From assembly GCF_008728515.1 (NCBI RefSeq), contig NC_044976.1, positions 209,127,467-209,191,466 of the forward strand: a stretch of DNA of 64,000 nucleotides, read 5' to 3'. The DNA comes from Papio anubis. Its lineage: Eukaryota; Chordata; Mammalia; Primates; Cercopithecidae. A program made the translations under genes and the position numbers. Shown here piece after piece: positions 14,029 to 25,309 of the stretch. A model generated the notes under the pieces. That model was not told the DNA's origin and did no database searches. It saw only the letters and a list, made by a program, of their open reading frames with translations. Positions within the stretch are counted from its first letter, which is position 1; each line of letters starts with the position of its first letter.

Positions 14029-14377
14029 GATTTTATTTTGTTTTGAGGAGAAGCGTGAGAAATGGCTACCATACAAATCAAGAAATTCATAAAGGCAAAC
14101 AGTTGATGACTGTCACCTAAGAATCTGTTATTTTCTTTTATCCTTTCCCCAAGACATATGCCCTCTAACATAAGCATTAAAATCAAATTATATAATTCTG
14201 AAAAAACCTGTTCTCAAAGCTTTAGGGTAAAAATTGTTTAATCAAATTGTAACACAAATTGAGAAATATCATTAAAGTGATAATGCCATCCTGTAAGAAT
14301 TGCTAAATCTACTTGAAGTTTGTGTTTGATTCACTCTATTCAGAATTGCTTGCATCTGCAAATTACTGATATCAGTA

Positions 14378-14560
14378 AAGTTAATTGAACACCCACTCTG
14401 TGTCGGGTTTTAGAGACATAAAGGCAAATAGAATGTAGATTCTATTCCTGAGGAGTAAAATATAATGGAGGAAGCAGACATGTAACCAGTAACTTCAACC
14501 AAAGAATAATCAGAAAACACTCTGAGTGAAAGGGCAATGGGAAACACAGATTTATTTGTT
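14378..14560 (-). mobile_element. L2 LINE 3' end fragment (tentative)
   Basis: 'ttaattgaacacccactctg', 'tgtcgggttttagagac' and 'gaggaagcagacatgtaac' resemble reverse-complement L2 ('attgagcgcctactatgtgc', 'gggggagacagacaataaac'). It may extend further toward 14950. Confidence 0.5.
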
Positions 14561-15551
14561 TATTAATTCATGCAGGAACATCTCATTTTTATGTCAAGTT
14601 TGACATTTCAACTGGAAAGAGCTGGAATAACTTTGGAGAAGTAGTTCTTTAGGAAGGTAATACACATTTATCCTTTGGAGTTTTTATGCAGGTCACAAAG
14701 AGGCTTTATCCAGCTTGGTGCATTTTAAAGAAATATTGTTTAGGGAAGTTTCTGAAATGCCCCTTTACAGCTCTTTTGGAAATAGTCTACACTGGCTGTG
14801 ATTTTTGCACAAAGAACATTGAAGATAATTCAGGCAAAAAGAGCAGAAAGATCTGCACGTAGGAATCAACCACAGGTACAGTAGTGTTAAAGTGGGCCTG
14901 CAACATACACCCATTGAGAGGTGTGGAATAAAGCAGTGTTGAAGAGCTGACCTTGGAAATGATACATGTGTGGGGAATTCATTCTTTATTTAACTCATAA
15001 ATTAGTCAAAGAAGAATTATTGGCAAGACTGTGACTTGAAGTTTTGTATTGATGAAAAAAGAAGGAGGGGAGGAAATCTGGTGAACCAGATCCAGGAAGA
15101 AGAGAAGAGAATAAATATATGTATGTTTTAGTTTCTTGTCACAGAAGGAGGAACACGGGTCACAGCAACCTTTTTCACAAGTAGGTAGGTCCCTCTTATG
15201 CAATTTAAGTAATGAAACAAATATTAAATCTCTTCTCTGTGCAGGGTGCTGTGGTCAGCATCATGAGTAATACCAGAAGGAGGAAAGGTTAGCCCTTCCC
15301 CCAAGGGACGAGGCTTATTTTTTTACCAGAAGATAAGATGTGTATACATGTAACAGCAATGCAGGGAAAGATATATTAATATTTATAATAAAGATGCAAA
15401 TAGAGCTAGAGGGAACTTAGAGGAATACATTTATTCTAACAAGGGTTATGGCAGAATTTATGTGAAAGTCTTCTTTGGGCTAAGTGATAATCGGAAATTC
15501 TATCGGCATGCATGGAAAGGAAAGACACTCCAAATTAAAGAAATATAAAAT
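14561..15551. other. Possible decayed L2, no gene
   Basis: Stretches such as 'ctctgtgcagggtgctgtgg' (15237-15256) are faintly like antisense L2/MIR ends. No gene or clear repeat boundary can be supported. Confidence 0.3.
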
Positions 15552-15857
15552 GTCTGGGTGTGATGTGTTCATGCCCATAGTCCCAGCACTTGGGGAGGCC
15601 AAGACAGGAGGATGACTTAAGGCCAGGAGTTTGAGGCCAGCCTGGACAACACAATGAGACCCTGTCTCTACAATAAAATAAAAATAAATAAATAGCCAGG
15701 TGTGTTGGCATGCACCTGTAGTCTCAGCTACTTGGGAAGCTGAGGCAGGAGGATCATTTGAGCTCAGAAGGTCGAGGTTACAGTGAGCTATGATCATGAC
15801 ACTGCACTCCAGCCTGGGCAGCAGAGCAAGACCCTGACTCAAAATAAAAAAGAAAAA
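15552..15857 (+). mobile_element. AluJ-like, full length
   Basis: Diverged Alu with the AluJ signature 'ggaggatcatttgagctcag' plus 'gtgagctatgatcatg' and the mid-element linker 'ataaaataaaaataaataaa'. A 171-codon antisense open frame across it is the usual false frame of a reversed Alu. Confidence 0.92.
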
Positions 15858-15995
15858 GTATGAAAAGAAGAAAGTATGGAACATAGTTGGGGAAAAGCAA
15901 ATAGCCATATCTGAGCACAGTAGACTCATGATGCTCTCTTCTACTATAACTGCCTTTACTTTTCTCATAAAAGTTGAAAAATACCATTTTGCCAT

Positions 15996-16705
15996 GTGTG
16001 CATTAATTTGCTAGGGTTATTGTAACAAAGTAGCAGAGAATGGAAGTCCTAAACAACAGAAACTTACTGCTTCACAGTTCTGGAGGCAGGATTGGCTCCT
16101 CCTCACAGCTGTGAAGGAGAATCTGTTCCATGTCTGCCTCCTGCCTTCTGGGGGCTGCTGGCAATCTTTGTAGTTCCTTGGTTTGTGGATGAATCTCTCT
16201 TCTGCCTTCGTCTTCATATGGCATTCTCCCTATGTTCTCCCTATGTCTCTGTGTCCAAATATCCCCTTTTTTAATTTTTTTATTTTATTTATTTTATTTT
16301 TTAAGATGTAGTCTCACCCTGTCACCCAGGCTAGAGTGTAGTGGTGCGATCTTGGCTCACTGCAAGCTCTGCCTCCTGGGTTCATTCTCCAGCCTCAGCC
16401 TCCCAAGTAGCTGGGACTACAGGCACCCACCATCACGCCTGGTTAATTTTTTGTATTTTTAGTAGAGACGGGGTTTCACCGTGTTAGCCAGGATGGTCTC
16501 TATCTCCTGACCTCGCCTGCCTCAGCCTCCCAGAGTGCTAGGATTACAGGTGTGAGCCACCATGCCCGGCCCAAATGTCCCCTTCTTATAAGAACACTAG
16601 TGATATTGGATTAAGGCCACTCTAATGGCCTCATTTTAAGGTGATTGCCTCTATAAAGACTCTATCTTTATAGGAAAGGGAAAATTAACCCGTATGAGGA
16701 TATAA
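15996..16705 (-). mobile_element. MLT1-like LTR, split by an Alu
   Basis: Antisense MaLR LTR: 'cattaatttgctagggttat', 'cttcacagttctggaggcag', 'ctgtgtccaaatatcccctt', then the Alu at 16267-16571. It resumes with 'gtccccttcttataagaaca' and 'cctcattttaaggtgattgc'. It is a solo LTR remnant. Confidence 0.85.
16267..16571 (-). mobile_element. Alu (AluY-like) inserted in the MLT1-like LTR
   Basis: Antisense Alu ending 'ccatgcccggcc', flanked by the duplicated LTR sequence 'ccaaatatcccctt' (16255-16268) and 'ccaaatgtcccctt' (from about 16571), with one difference. A short internal deletion removes part of 'ggttcaagcgattctcc'. Confidence 0.95.
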
Positions 16706-16744
16706 AGAAGAGAAAATGACTTTTAGGCTGGCAAATAGATTCAC

Positions 16745-16778
<34 letters not shown>

Positions 16779-16797
16779 TATGTGTGTGTGTGTGTAT
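16745..16797. repeat. (TA)n(CA)n(TG)n microsatellite with a perfect 36-bp palindrome
   Basis: TA repeats pass into CA repeats, then 'catatg', then TG repeats. Bases 16762-16797 form a perfect palindrome centred between 16779 and 16780. It can extrude as a hairpin or cruciform and is alternating purine-pyrimidine (Z-DNA-prone). Confidence 0.95.
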
Positions 16798-17039
16798 TTA
16801 TCAAATAGCCTTGATGTTCAACATAAAGAATAGAGACATTATTCTAGGCAATGGAGTTCCATGGCCAATGTGTACAAGATGATAAAATTACCTTGGAATA
16901 CTAAGTAAGCTTTTATATACAACTGAGATGCAAAGTTGTAAAACAAATGATAAAGGTAGATAAGATTGAAATTAAAGAGAAGAATTAAATATCATAAGTC
17001 TGATGAGGAGCTTGGATGTCAAGGAGAATGGTTATCATT

Positions 17040-17275
17040 TATTTAGATTATTTTAATTTGTTTTTTAATAAATTACTAAATTATTTTATATTTATATATT
17101 ATAATTATATGTGAATTATAAATAATTCATGATATACAAGTAAATTGTAATAAATACAAACAATAATATATATTATATATAGTGAATATGCAATAAAATA
17201 TAATAAACATGCGTTATTATAATTTATAATTATGTTATTACATTCTAAATATTTAGAAAATTATTTGTAAATGAT
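17040..17275. repeat. AT-rich low-complexity region
   Basis: Almost pure A/T sequence with repeated 'tatattata'-like words and no regular period. Confidence 0.85.
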
Positions 17276-17539
17276 TCATTTATGGGATAGAAGGAAAATT
17301 TTACTGACAGAAAGGATACTTTCCTTTAAAATCCAAAAGATGGAAAGGTTCCTGAACACAGCAGGGTCATCCCTTGGCTAGGAGGACAGACCAGTTCCCC
17401 AATCCACATCATACGAGGAGCTGAAGCCCTGTTTTCAAACACTGTCTCCTGGGTTGGATTGGCTGTCTCCATTTCACCAACTTCTTGAAACTTAACACCT
17501 AGAAAAAAATGTTGCTCCCTCTCAGCACTGCCCCATCTC

Positions 17540-18040
17540 ACTCCCCACACATGTGTGTATGTACATACACACACAGACATGCACAGACATGCGCCCCCAC
17601 ACATGTGTGCGTGTAGACACACACACACAGAGGCATGCACCCACACACATGTGCATGAACACACACACAAAGGCATGCACCCCCACACACGTGTGCATGT
17701 ACACACACACAAAGGCATGCACCCCCACACACATGTGCATGAACACACACACAAAGGCATGCACCCCCACACATGTGCATGAACACACACACAAAGGCAT
17801 GCACCCCCACACACGTGTGCATGTACACACACACAAAGGCATGCACCCCCACACACATGTGCATGAACACACACACAAAGGCATGCACCCACACACATGT
17901 GCGTGAACACACACACAAAGGCATGCACCCCCACACACGTGTGCATGAACACACACACAAAGGCATGCACCCACACACATGTGCATGAACACACGCACCC
18001 CCACACACGTGTGCATGTACACACAGAGGCATGCACGGCA
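17540..18040. repeat. CA-rich minisatellite, ~40-42-bp units in 124-bp higher-order repeats
   Basis: About 11 units of the form 'cacacacacaaaggcatg' plus 'cacccccacacac' plus 'atgtgcatgaa' or 'gtgtgcatgta'. Landmark 'acgtgtgcatg' occurs at 17689, 17813 and 17937, exactly 124 bp apart, so units are arranged in triplets of 42+42+40. The outer units are shorter and more diverged. All three antisense frames are open for 170-239 codons because the unit lacks stop triplets on that strand. This is not a gene. Confidence 0.95.
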
Positions 18041-18194
18041 TGCACAAATGCACATGCCTTATGCTACATGCATTGAAATGCTAAAGGGCTACATACAAAA
18101 AAAACTAGATTTGTCATCATAAATAGTTTTTGGAAAAGTAGGAAAAGCAGAAGGATATTTTTTCAACTTTTATAAGAACAGCAAAGGCAACGTG

Positions 18195-18418
18195 TGGTAG
18201 TAGAAGGAACATAGACTTTGGAGTCTGGCAGTCAGCCTCGTGCTGAGCTCCACAGACAATTTTCTGGGTAACTGTGGACAAATGAACTAACCGTACAAAC
18301 TTTGGTTAACATTTATGTAAGGTGGGGATAAATATGTCATATAGCTATTTGGAGGACTAGATGAAATGAGTTATATAAAGAATACAGTAAGTTGCATATG
18401 CCTTTCATTATTCTGATT
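18195..18418 (+). mobile_element. MIR SINE, near full length
   Basis: 'tggtagtagaaggaacatag', 'actttggagtctggcagtca', 'gtaactgtggacaaatgaac', 'ggtggggataaatatgtcat' and 'gatgaaatgagttatataaa' appear in MIR order from the tRNA-derived head to the 3' tail. Confidence 0.8.
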
Positions 18419-19384
18419 TTTAATTTTAATAACCAGAAGGATTCCAGACATTTCTCCCAGTAGATTTAAACATATGCTTATGCACAGACTGACTTGCTAT
18501 TTTACTCATGAGTCTAAAAAAAATTAGCTGTATAATAAAAAAATCAGAATGTCTACACAGGAAAACACACGGCTATTGTGGGCCTGTGATAATTCTCAGC
18601 AGAACCGGCAACTATTGTTTGGGTAAAGTTTCCTTCAGTCATTTTGCAAACCTCAGTGTTCCGAATTATGAGCTAACTGTTTTAGAAGTGAATAAAATCT
18701 ACACTTTCAAGTGAATATACCAGTGTTAGAAGGAAACATAAGGAACAATTCTAAACTTCTTACGCAGATGCACGGTATTGGGCCTGCAGAGACATACAAT
18801 AGCAAGAAAGCAATGGTTTTGAAATAGGATGTAAATAAAACATCCTTCTTTTCTTCATTGCTTTTGTAGTTCTTTTGTACTCCATAATTCCAATAGACAT
18901 TTTCTGGGCAAGAGAGTTTGTCAGCAATTATTCTGTTGAGGATCTGGAAAAAAAAAAAAAAACAATAATTAAATACCTTCACTTATCCTACTTTATCCCT
19001 GACTCTGTAGCTAAACTTAAGCATGGATTGAAAATAAACATACCTTGAGATAGTTTAATATAGAAGAGTATTGGGCCTTGGCCTTGAAACAATCTTTCAG
19101 ACTACGATTCAGATTAAATTCATTTATGAATACTCTTTTAACTCTTTCTTCAATCTGTCTCTAACTTGGTAAATAACTACTGTGGAATATTTCATGAAGA
19201 AAAAAATACCATTGAACTCCTCATAGGCAGGCAATGGCAGTAAGCGAATGTGCTAATTCTGCAACATGGGAGGAGATGTGGCCTGAAGGATAATTGAGGG
19301 TGTGTAATAACACTTTATTTTTTAGACTAAACCATGTATATGTGATCTTCCCCCACCTCTTGCTAAATGATAGCAAGAAGCTTA
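18419..19384. other. No recognised gene or repeat
   Basis: Holds an A-run at 18945-18961 and otherwise unremarkable AT-rich sequence. Confidence 0.4.
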
Positions 19385-19905
19385 TGGTGGTTCAGGACAA
19401 AACCTTGGGGCCATCCTTGAATCTGGCTCTTCTTCCATGCTCCCAGTTGGATTCATTCATCAGCACTCATCAGCTGTATCTAGAATTTCACAAATTCTCA
19501 CCATTTATGCTGGCCCAAGCTCGGATTAGCTCTTACTCAGATGATTGCATGAGACTTCCAGTTGCCCTCCTTGCTTTAGCACTGATCCCTTCAACCTATC
19601 TTTTGCACAGCAGCTGGAGTTATATTCTAAAATTCAGTCTCTACTCAACACCCTCCAGTGGCTTCCCAGCCTCTCTTATTGGAGAAGATTTCCTAACTAT
19701 CCTACATAAAAGAACATCTCAGCACCTCCACCCCTGGGACTCTCTAAACCCCGCACCTCCTTTATTTTTCTCCACAGCACCATTCACCAGCATTCATCCT
19801 ATAATTTTGGGTGTTTATTTGTGGGCTTAACCACCTAAATATAAGCCTCATCCAGAAAGGGCCAGTTTTTGCCGAGGTTACTGTTCTATTCCTGGCTCTT
19901 TGTTT
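19385..19905 (+). mobile_element. L2 LINE fragment (ORF2 end and 3'UTR)
   Basis: 'aaccttggggccatccttga', 'cagcagctggagttatattc', 'acaccctccagtggcttccc' and 'ctccacagcaccattcacc' follow the L2 consensus. The 178-codon open frame at 19294-19830 is a chance frame across it and does not resemble reverse transcriptase along its length. Confidence 0.75.
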
Positions 19906-20639
19906 CCTGGTTTAATTTTTTTTTTTTTTTTTTTTTTCGTGTTTGGGGTCTATAGGTTCTGTGGTACTATCTGCTGACTCCTTAGTGGGTGAAACAGAAG
20001 TTTCACATTTATCTCTTTGTCTTCTCACTCTCTGGCACCATGATTCCAAATAAACTAATTAATTCTCCTTAAGATCCCACTTTATTTTCTAACTCCAATA
20101 AATGTAATTATCCGCTGCTGAATTGCTTGACACATGTAGAGGGTAAAAGCTTTCATTTTGCCGGCAATATAGTCTTTCACTCCCTCCCCAGTTAGGAAAA
20201 ATAATAAAAGATATGTTACCCCAAAAGTATACTCCCTAAAACATACTGTTTTCTATCTGTTTCTATCTATTTATTTGCTTATGTTTAAACATACAATGCT
20301 TTCTCTTGCTTTCTATTTTTCTGCAACTACGTTCAGTATTTAGCACTCAAAGTTTTCAGACTGAAACCCAGACCAGTCACATCGACATTTCTTGTAGTTT
20401 CTTGAGCACTTGAAGCTTGTTTGCCACCCCAGGTCTTTGTTCTCTGGGTTATTTTGTCTAATACTTTTTTCAGACTGCCTCCTGGTGAGCAGGGGCCTTG
20501 GTTCTAATGTCTCCACCTTGAGGCAGATTTTACTGACCACCATATCTAAAATAGTCATATTCTTGACAATCACTCATTTTACCCACATAGCCTGCTTTAT
20601 TTTTTTCTGTAAAGCAGCCAATGTTACCTTATAAATTTA
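19906..20639. other. No recognised gene; T-run at 19917-19937
   Basis: A run of about 20 T with no recognisable retroelement on its right, followed by ordinary sequence. Confidence 0.4.
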
Positions 20640-20775
20640 GCTGTCATTTTGTACCCTCCAGTAGAATAAAGTTCCTTTGACTTTATCTATTCATTTCTCC
20701 AGCTAGGACAGAGCTGCCTATGTGGCAGGGGTTCCATATGTGTTGAGAAAAAAAAAAAAGTGAATGAATGAATTC
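20640..20775 (+). mobile_element. L2 LINE 3' end fragment (tentative)
   Basis: 'accctccagtagaataaagt', 'cagctaggacagagctgcct' and 'gtgaatgaatgaattc' parallel the L2 end 'cccactagaatgtaagctcc ... cctagaacagtgcctggc ... ttgaatgaatgaa'. An A-run replaces part of the tail. Confidence 0.5.
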
Positions 20776-21999
20776 CTTTGTATAGACATTAAGCTGCTAA
20801 AAGGGGGTTATAAATCCCTTTAACCTCTTGTCACTAGCTGCTTTTGGAAATACCATTGTCAGGGACAGGTTTTTGAGAGTTCTTTAACCTATGAGGCAAT
20901 TTCTAGACATTTATTTTAAGTTGGGACGTTCTACTTAAGTAGCTAAATTGCGAATTAAAGAGGTTAACCAGTGACAGATCTAAATTCTTCATTATTGACA
21001 AAGCTACTTTGTTTTATCTTTTCTTTAAAGCTCAAGTGTTTTAAAAAATTAATATCAAAATGTAAAACAATATCCACATTATTTAAGTTAAAATGATATT
21101 AATTGCTATTTGACATGAAGCGCCATTGTATCATGAGATATTACGAAAGGTAACTCTGCAGTCCTCCTCTACCTCTGCCAGATGAGGAAGGACACTGATT
21201 GTGATGCTTCTAATGGCAATTTCATGTTGCCAACATAGACCTTGAAAGCTAGTTAATGTTGTTGGACTTGTCATGGAATTCCAGAAACAAACCATTGTGA
21301 ATCAAACTATTAAATAGCCCAATTAAAGAAAAATAACAGTCGTTCCATTATCTGCATCTATGTGTTATATGTATAACTATATCCATATTATTGAAATATA
21401 TATATAGCTATATGCATATAGATACTCTCTGTATATGGAACTATACCCATATATATGTGTATGTATGTATATAACTACATCCATATTATGGAAGATCAGT
21501 CTTGCAGTTGATCCGGAAATTGCAAAATTCTGTGATCTAAGTTGGGCAGATATTTTGTGTAATCTTATTAATTCCATATCTATAGGAAGGCTGATAATGC
21601 AGGAACACCCGACAACCTAAATGATGAGAAATAGCATTGTAAATGATTAAGATTGTTAAAACTGTGGAGATAGATATGTTATGGGTTTGGGTATGTGACA
21701 TATGAGCAGGAGGGTGTGAAGAGATGAGGAGGGAACCCGTGGTTCACTTTGGGTACAAGCTTCAGTTAAGCACTTAAATTAGAATAGTTTACTGAGTATT
21801 ATATAGTCATTTAACCAGGTACCAGACAGAGAATTTAGTAACTGTATTGAATGCCAAGTTTAGATAAAGTAAATTAATATTTTTTTCTTATATCTCAATT
21901 CTTGACAAGTTGCTTCTTTCTAAGCATAAAGAAAATAAGTATAGCCTTTAAGGCCTTAATACATTTGGCTTTGGAGTAAAGGTTGACCACTCCTCAACC
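20776..21999. other. No recognised gene; TA-rich tract near 21370-21485
   Basis: TATA-rich simple sequence near 21370-21485 includes two similar blocks, 'aactatatccatattattg' and 'aactacatccatattatgg', about 95 bp apart. Otherwise nothing is identified. Confidence 0.4.
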
Positions 22000-22420
22000 A
22001 TGTACCCTGGTACCTCTCACCACACCCCAAAATACCTGCTGTGTTCCTAACTTCATTCATGCTATACCTCCCACTGCGAAAGCCCATCTCCTTCTTTCCC
22101 AGCTTTGTTTGGCTTCATTTTAGGAAACTGAAATAATACTGTTCTGAGTTTTCAAAACTATTTGACCACTCTCACTCATTCTGCAAGACCCAGCAAAAGT
22201 GCCACCTCCCCACGACGCCACCCTGAGTTTCCAGGTAGCATAAGTGAGACCTCCTTCTGGGCCCTTGACATTGTATGGATGCAGCTACAGTGGCACAGAT
22301 GAGATTCCTTCGTTTTCTCATTCCTTCTGTTTCTACCACTACCCCATAAGGTTTTGAGGTCATGCATGGATCGTGTCTGTAACCCCAATAACAAATTGGA
22401 GTTTTCTTCCTCCTCTGAGA
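22000..22420 (+). mobile_element. L2 LINE fragment (tentative)
   Basis: 'agcaaaagtgccacctcccc', 'gacctccttctgggcccttg' and 'gttttgaggtcatgcatgga' recall L2 'gctcaaatgccacctcctcc ... ccctcctctgggctcccat ... gagctccttgagggcaggga'. The two antisense open frames of 107-108 codons here are not supported as genes. Confidence 0.5.
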
Positions 22421-22807
22421 CTGGGTAAACTTTACTGACTCCCATCCAACTTTGCATCCTTTGAGTCCAGGGTGCTCCCCAAAAGTCTTGAACATTACTC
22501 AAGAGTTTACTCCTATTCAGTCCCCAGTGTCTGCACTCCTCTTTCCATGTGGTTCAATAAAGCTTGGCCACCCAGACCCCCCATTTCATCCATCAGCCCA
22601 AAGATTTAATAAATCATTAATTATTAATAATACGTGATATTAATATTAAATAGTAAGAAATAATAAATTATTATTGATAAATATTAATAAATTCATCAAG
22701 TTCCAGAGGGCTTGAGGGGTTCTGAGGAGAGGATCACAAAACAATAGATCTCCTTCCACCAACTCTTTAGTCCACTGCCACACTCCCTCTGTCTCTATCT
22801 TCTCATC

Positions 22808-22830
22808 TCCATTTCCCTCTCTCTCTCTCT
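22808..22830. repeat. (CT)n microsatellite
   Basis: 'ccctctctctctctctctct' pyrimidine repeat just before the Alu fragment. Confidence 0.9.
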
Positions 22831-22832
22831 CT

Positions 22833-23032
22833 CTTTTTGTTTCTAGTGACAGGGTCTCATTCTGTTGCCCAGACTAAAGAACAAGGGTGTGATCATAGCT
22901 TACTGCAGCCTCAAACTCCTGGGCTCAAGGGATCCTCCTGCTTCAGCCTCCTGAGTAGCTAGGACTACAGGCATGCACCACCATATTGTAGAGATGAAGT
23001 CTCACTCTATTGCCCAAGCTGGTCTCAAGCTC
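22833..23032 (-). mobile_element. AluJ-like, internally deleted
   Basis: Antisense right monomer ('gacagggtctcattctgttg' to 'caggcatgcaccacca') joined directly to a shortened left-monomer piece ('ttgtagagatgaagtctcac ... aagctggtctcaagctcc'). Confidence 0.85.
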
Positions 23033-24305
23033 CACATCCCACCCCATTCCCCTCTAGCTATAGCTAGATCCTCACCAGGGATCCCCAGAGCAGGTCCCCC
23101 CAGACTTAGATGCCTTTTGATCTCAGCCTTTGCCTCCAGTAAGCCCATTCAGAAATATTTCCAACAAAGAAAACTCTCCCTTTAAGATAAACTCTCAGAC
23201 TACTCAAAAAGAGAAGTTTTTAAAATCTCAGTTATACATTATATCCATCTTTGTCATGAGCATAGGATCAATAATTTTGTAGATGTTTAAAAAATAATTT
23301 TATTCACTGTCATTGTTCCAGTTATCTTGGTCCCTGATCAATTTCAGATAACTTTAGGAGCCTTCTATTTTAGTTATCCTTGGTTGTGATTTGAATGACT
23401 TAGTTGGTTTGTGAGCTATTTTAATTTTGCTTTTGTCCTTTACAGAATTCTCTTCAGGTCAGAAGAAGAAAAAAGATTATTTGAAAGTAACCTCTTACTT
23501 AGGAAATATTTCTGGAAAATAAGTGAAATTTTTTTTGAAAGCTGAAAATGACAAAATTCACCTTTCAGTTTTATTGTCAGGATCTTATACTAACAGAACT
23601 ATGTAGTTGGAATGAATGAAAAAACAGAGCTCTCTGTAAGCTGGGGTATTTCTGACTACTGAAAATACTTTACATTTTAACAAGTGTCTGTGGATAGCAT
23701 TTAAAAGAATATAAGCATAATGCCATGTTTCCTCGAATACTTGCATTGCAATCTCAAAAGCTATTTCCCTTAGAAATCTGAGAACAGTGATACATCTATT
23801 TGGTAAAGACTGTATTTTGTAAACCCCAAAGCACTAATAAATGAGTGTTTCTCTTTAATGAGAAGGTCCAATGTTTCATCATGGACAAATACCCACATTT
23901 TATTGAGTAGAGATGGCCTGTTATCCCCAGGGTTATCCCCTGACCATATCTGGACTATTTCATTACTCCTCTGCAGTGGAATTTGATCATAAAGTAAAAA
24001 GACATATTTTTGGCCTTTTAATTTACCCAGGATTTAAACATAGGTATGATACAGCGACAAGTTAATCAGAGATGTGTTTGGCCTTTTAAATCCCCTTCAA
24101 ATCCTTGACACAGGGCCAGAAGCCAGTGCCTAAAAAGGAAGTCCACACGGGCAGCACCAACACTGCCTGCTGAGCCCGGCACAATCTGCTTCTGCAAAGA
24201 CTGTGTAAACGTACTTCATGGGCCTTTCTGTGCAGTAGAAGACAAGAGCATAAAGTACGTTAAGTGTGTTCACTCCATGTCTGGGAGGCAGCTGAGCCAA
24301 ATAAA
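23033..24305. other. No recognised gene or repeat
   Basis: About 1.3 kb of single-copy-looking sequence. No exon-like open frame recognised. Confidence 0.4.
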
Positions 24306-24309
24306 GTGA

Positions 24310-24475
24310 ATTCCAAATTGGAAGTCAGAGACCTGAATTATAGTTCCAGTTATACTGTTTATTTTCTGCATATCCTTAACCAAATCATTTCTGAGTTCTG
24401 GGTGTCCATTTCTTCATCTATAATTATGGATGATACTATTTGCCCTGTAATTATACTGTCGATTCTCTAGGGATG
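24310..24475 (+). mobile_element. MIR SINE fragment
   Basis: 'ggaagtcagagacctgaatt', 'ccttaaccaaatcatttctg' and 'tttcttcatctataattatg' are MIR landmarks in order. Confidence 0.65.
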
Positions 24476-24520
24476 GTTGATATCTTGTTCTTCCTTTCCA
24501 TCACAATTGTTCCATCACAA

Positions 24521-24563
24521 ACATACCTATGTTTAAATGGCACACACATACCTATGTTTAAAT
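24521..24563. repeat. 25-bp-period tandem duplication
   Basis: 'acatacctatgtttaaat' occurs at 24521 and again, identically, at 24546. Confidence 0.92.
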
Positions 24564-25309
24564 CCATTGCTCAACAAAGGCTTTTTGAGGAATTAAAATA
24601 GGTATGTTGTTGGGGCATAAAATAAAATAATAAACAGAACAACCTCCAAATAAAATGTAGAATGATTAATGCAACTATAATTTTATTCTGTATACTGCGT
24701 TATTGAAGATGCATTGCTTATTCCACAATTTGCGCCAACACCAACATGACATTGATGAGAAGCCTCCCTCTATGTTGGGCTTAGTTATTCTATACCTCTC
24801 ATCACAGATCTCCATGGACAGAGAATTTTGCATTTACTTATTTCATTCTGTTATGTCAGCCACAGCTGGGGTGACCACTTGTCCCAGTTTGCTGGAGACC
24901 TCTGCAATTTACCTCTGTTGCCGTGACACAGTTATGATTACTCTCTTTCACTAACGAACATGCCTTAGTCTGGATGATAAATTGTATGATCACCTTATTT
25001 AAGTATTAAAAAATGATGTTCCATTAAATTGTTTTATGGAGGAGGGACAAAACATAAACCCAGAGAAGTGTATGTAGCTCTTTAAGGTTTTAAGCCCTAT
25101 TCTTTAAACCAGACATGATGTTAATATGGCAGATTTCTTTCATATCATTTGGGTAACTCGTCTGTGTATGCCTAACCAGCAATGCTTACAAAATTAGGAC
25201 ATGTCTCTCAAGGCCTTAGTTCACTGACTTAAAACTGCTTTTTGCTTGCCTGCAGGAAACCCAGCCTTCTATTAGTTTTTGTATCTGAAGAACTTCTGGA
25301 AATTTCCAG
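24564..25309. other. No recognised gene or repeat
   Basis: Nothing identified. Confidence 0.4.

Noticed and set aside
15480..15995. 171-codon antisense open frame
   Set aside because: It is mostly the reverse of an AluJ, which commonly leaves open frames of this type.
17540..18040. Resemblance to a CRISPR array (regular repeats)
   Set aside because: The genome is a primate. Units are directly adjacent, imperfect, and have no unique spacers. It is a minisatellite.
17326..18055. Three overlapping antisense open frames of 171-239 codons and sense frames of 71-117 codons encoding cysteine- or histidine-rich repeats
   Set aside because: They follow the minisatellite unit, which lacks stop codons on one strand. 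All frames are open at once, and unit length changes (40-42 bp) shift frames. No promoter, splice or conserved start is visible.
19294..19830. 178-codon sense open frame
   Set aside because: It runs across an L2 remnant and does not keep the reverse-transcriptase frame. Not a gene.
23915..23945. 'gttatccccagggttatccc' looked like a homing-endonuclease-type site
   Set aside because: It is a short imperfect direct repeat and does not match a known recognition sequence.
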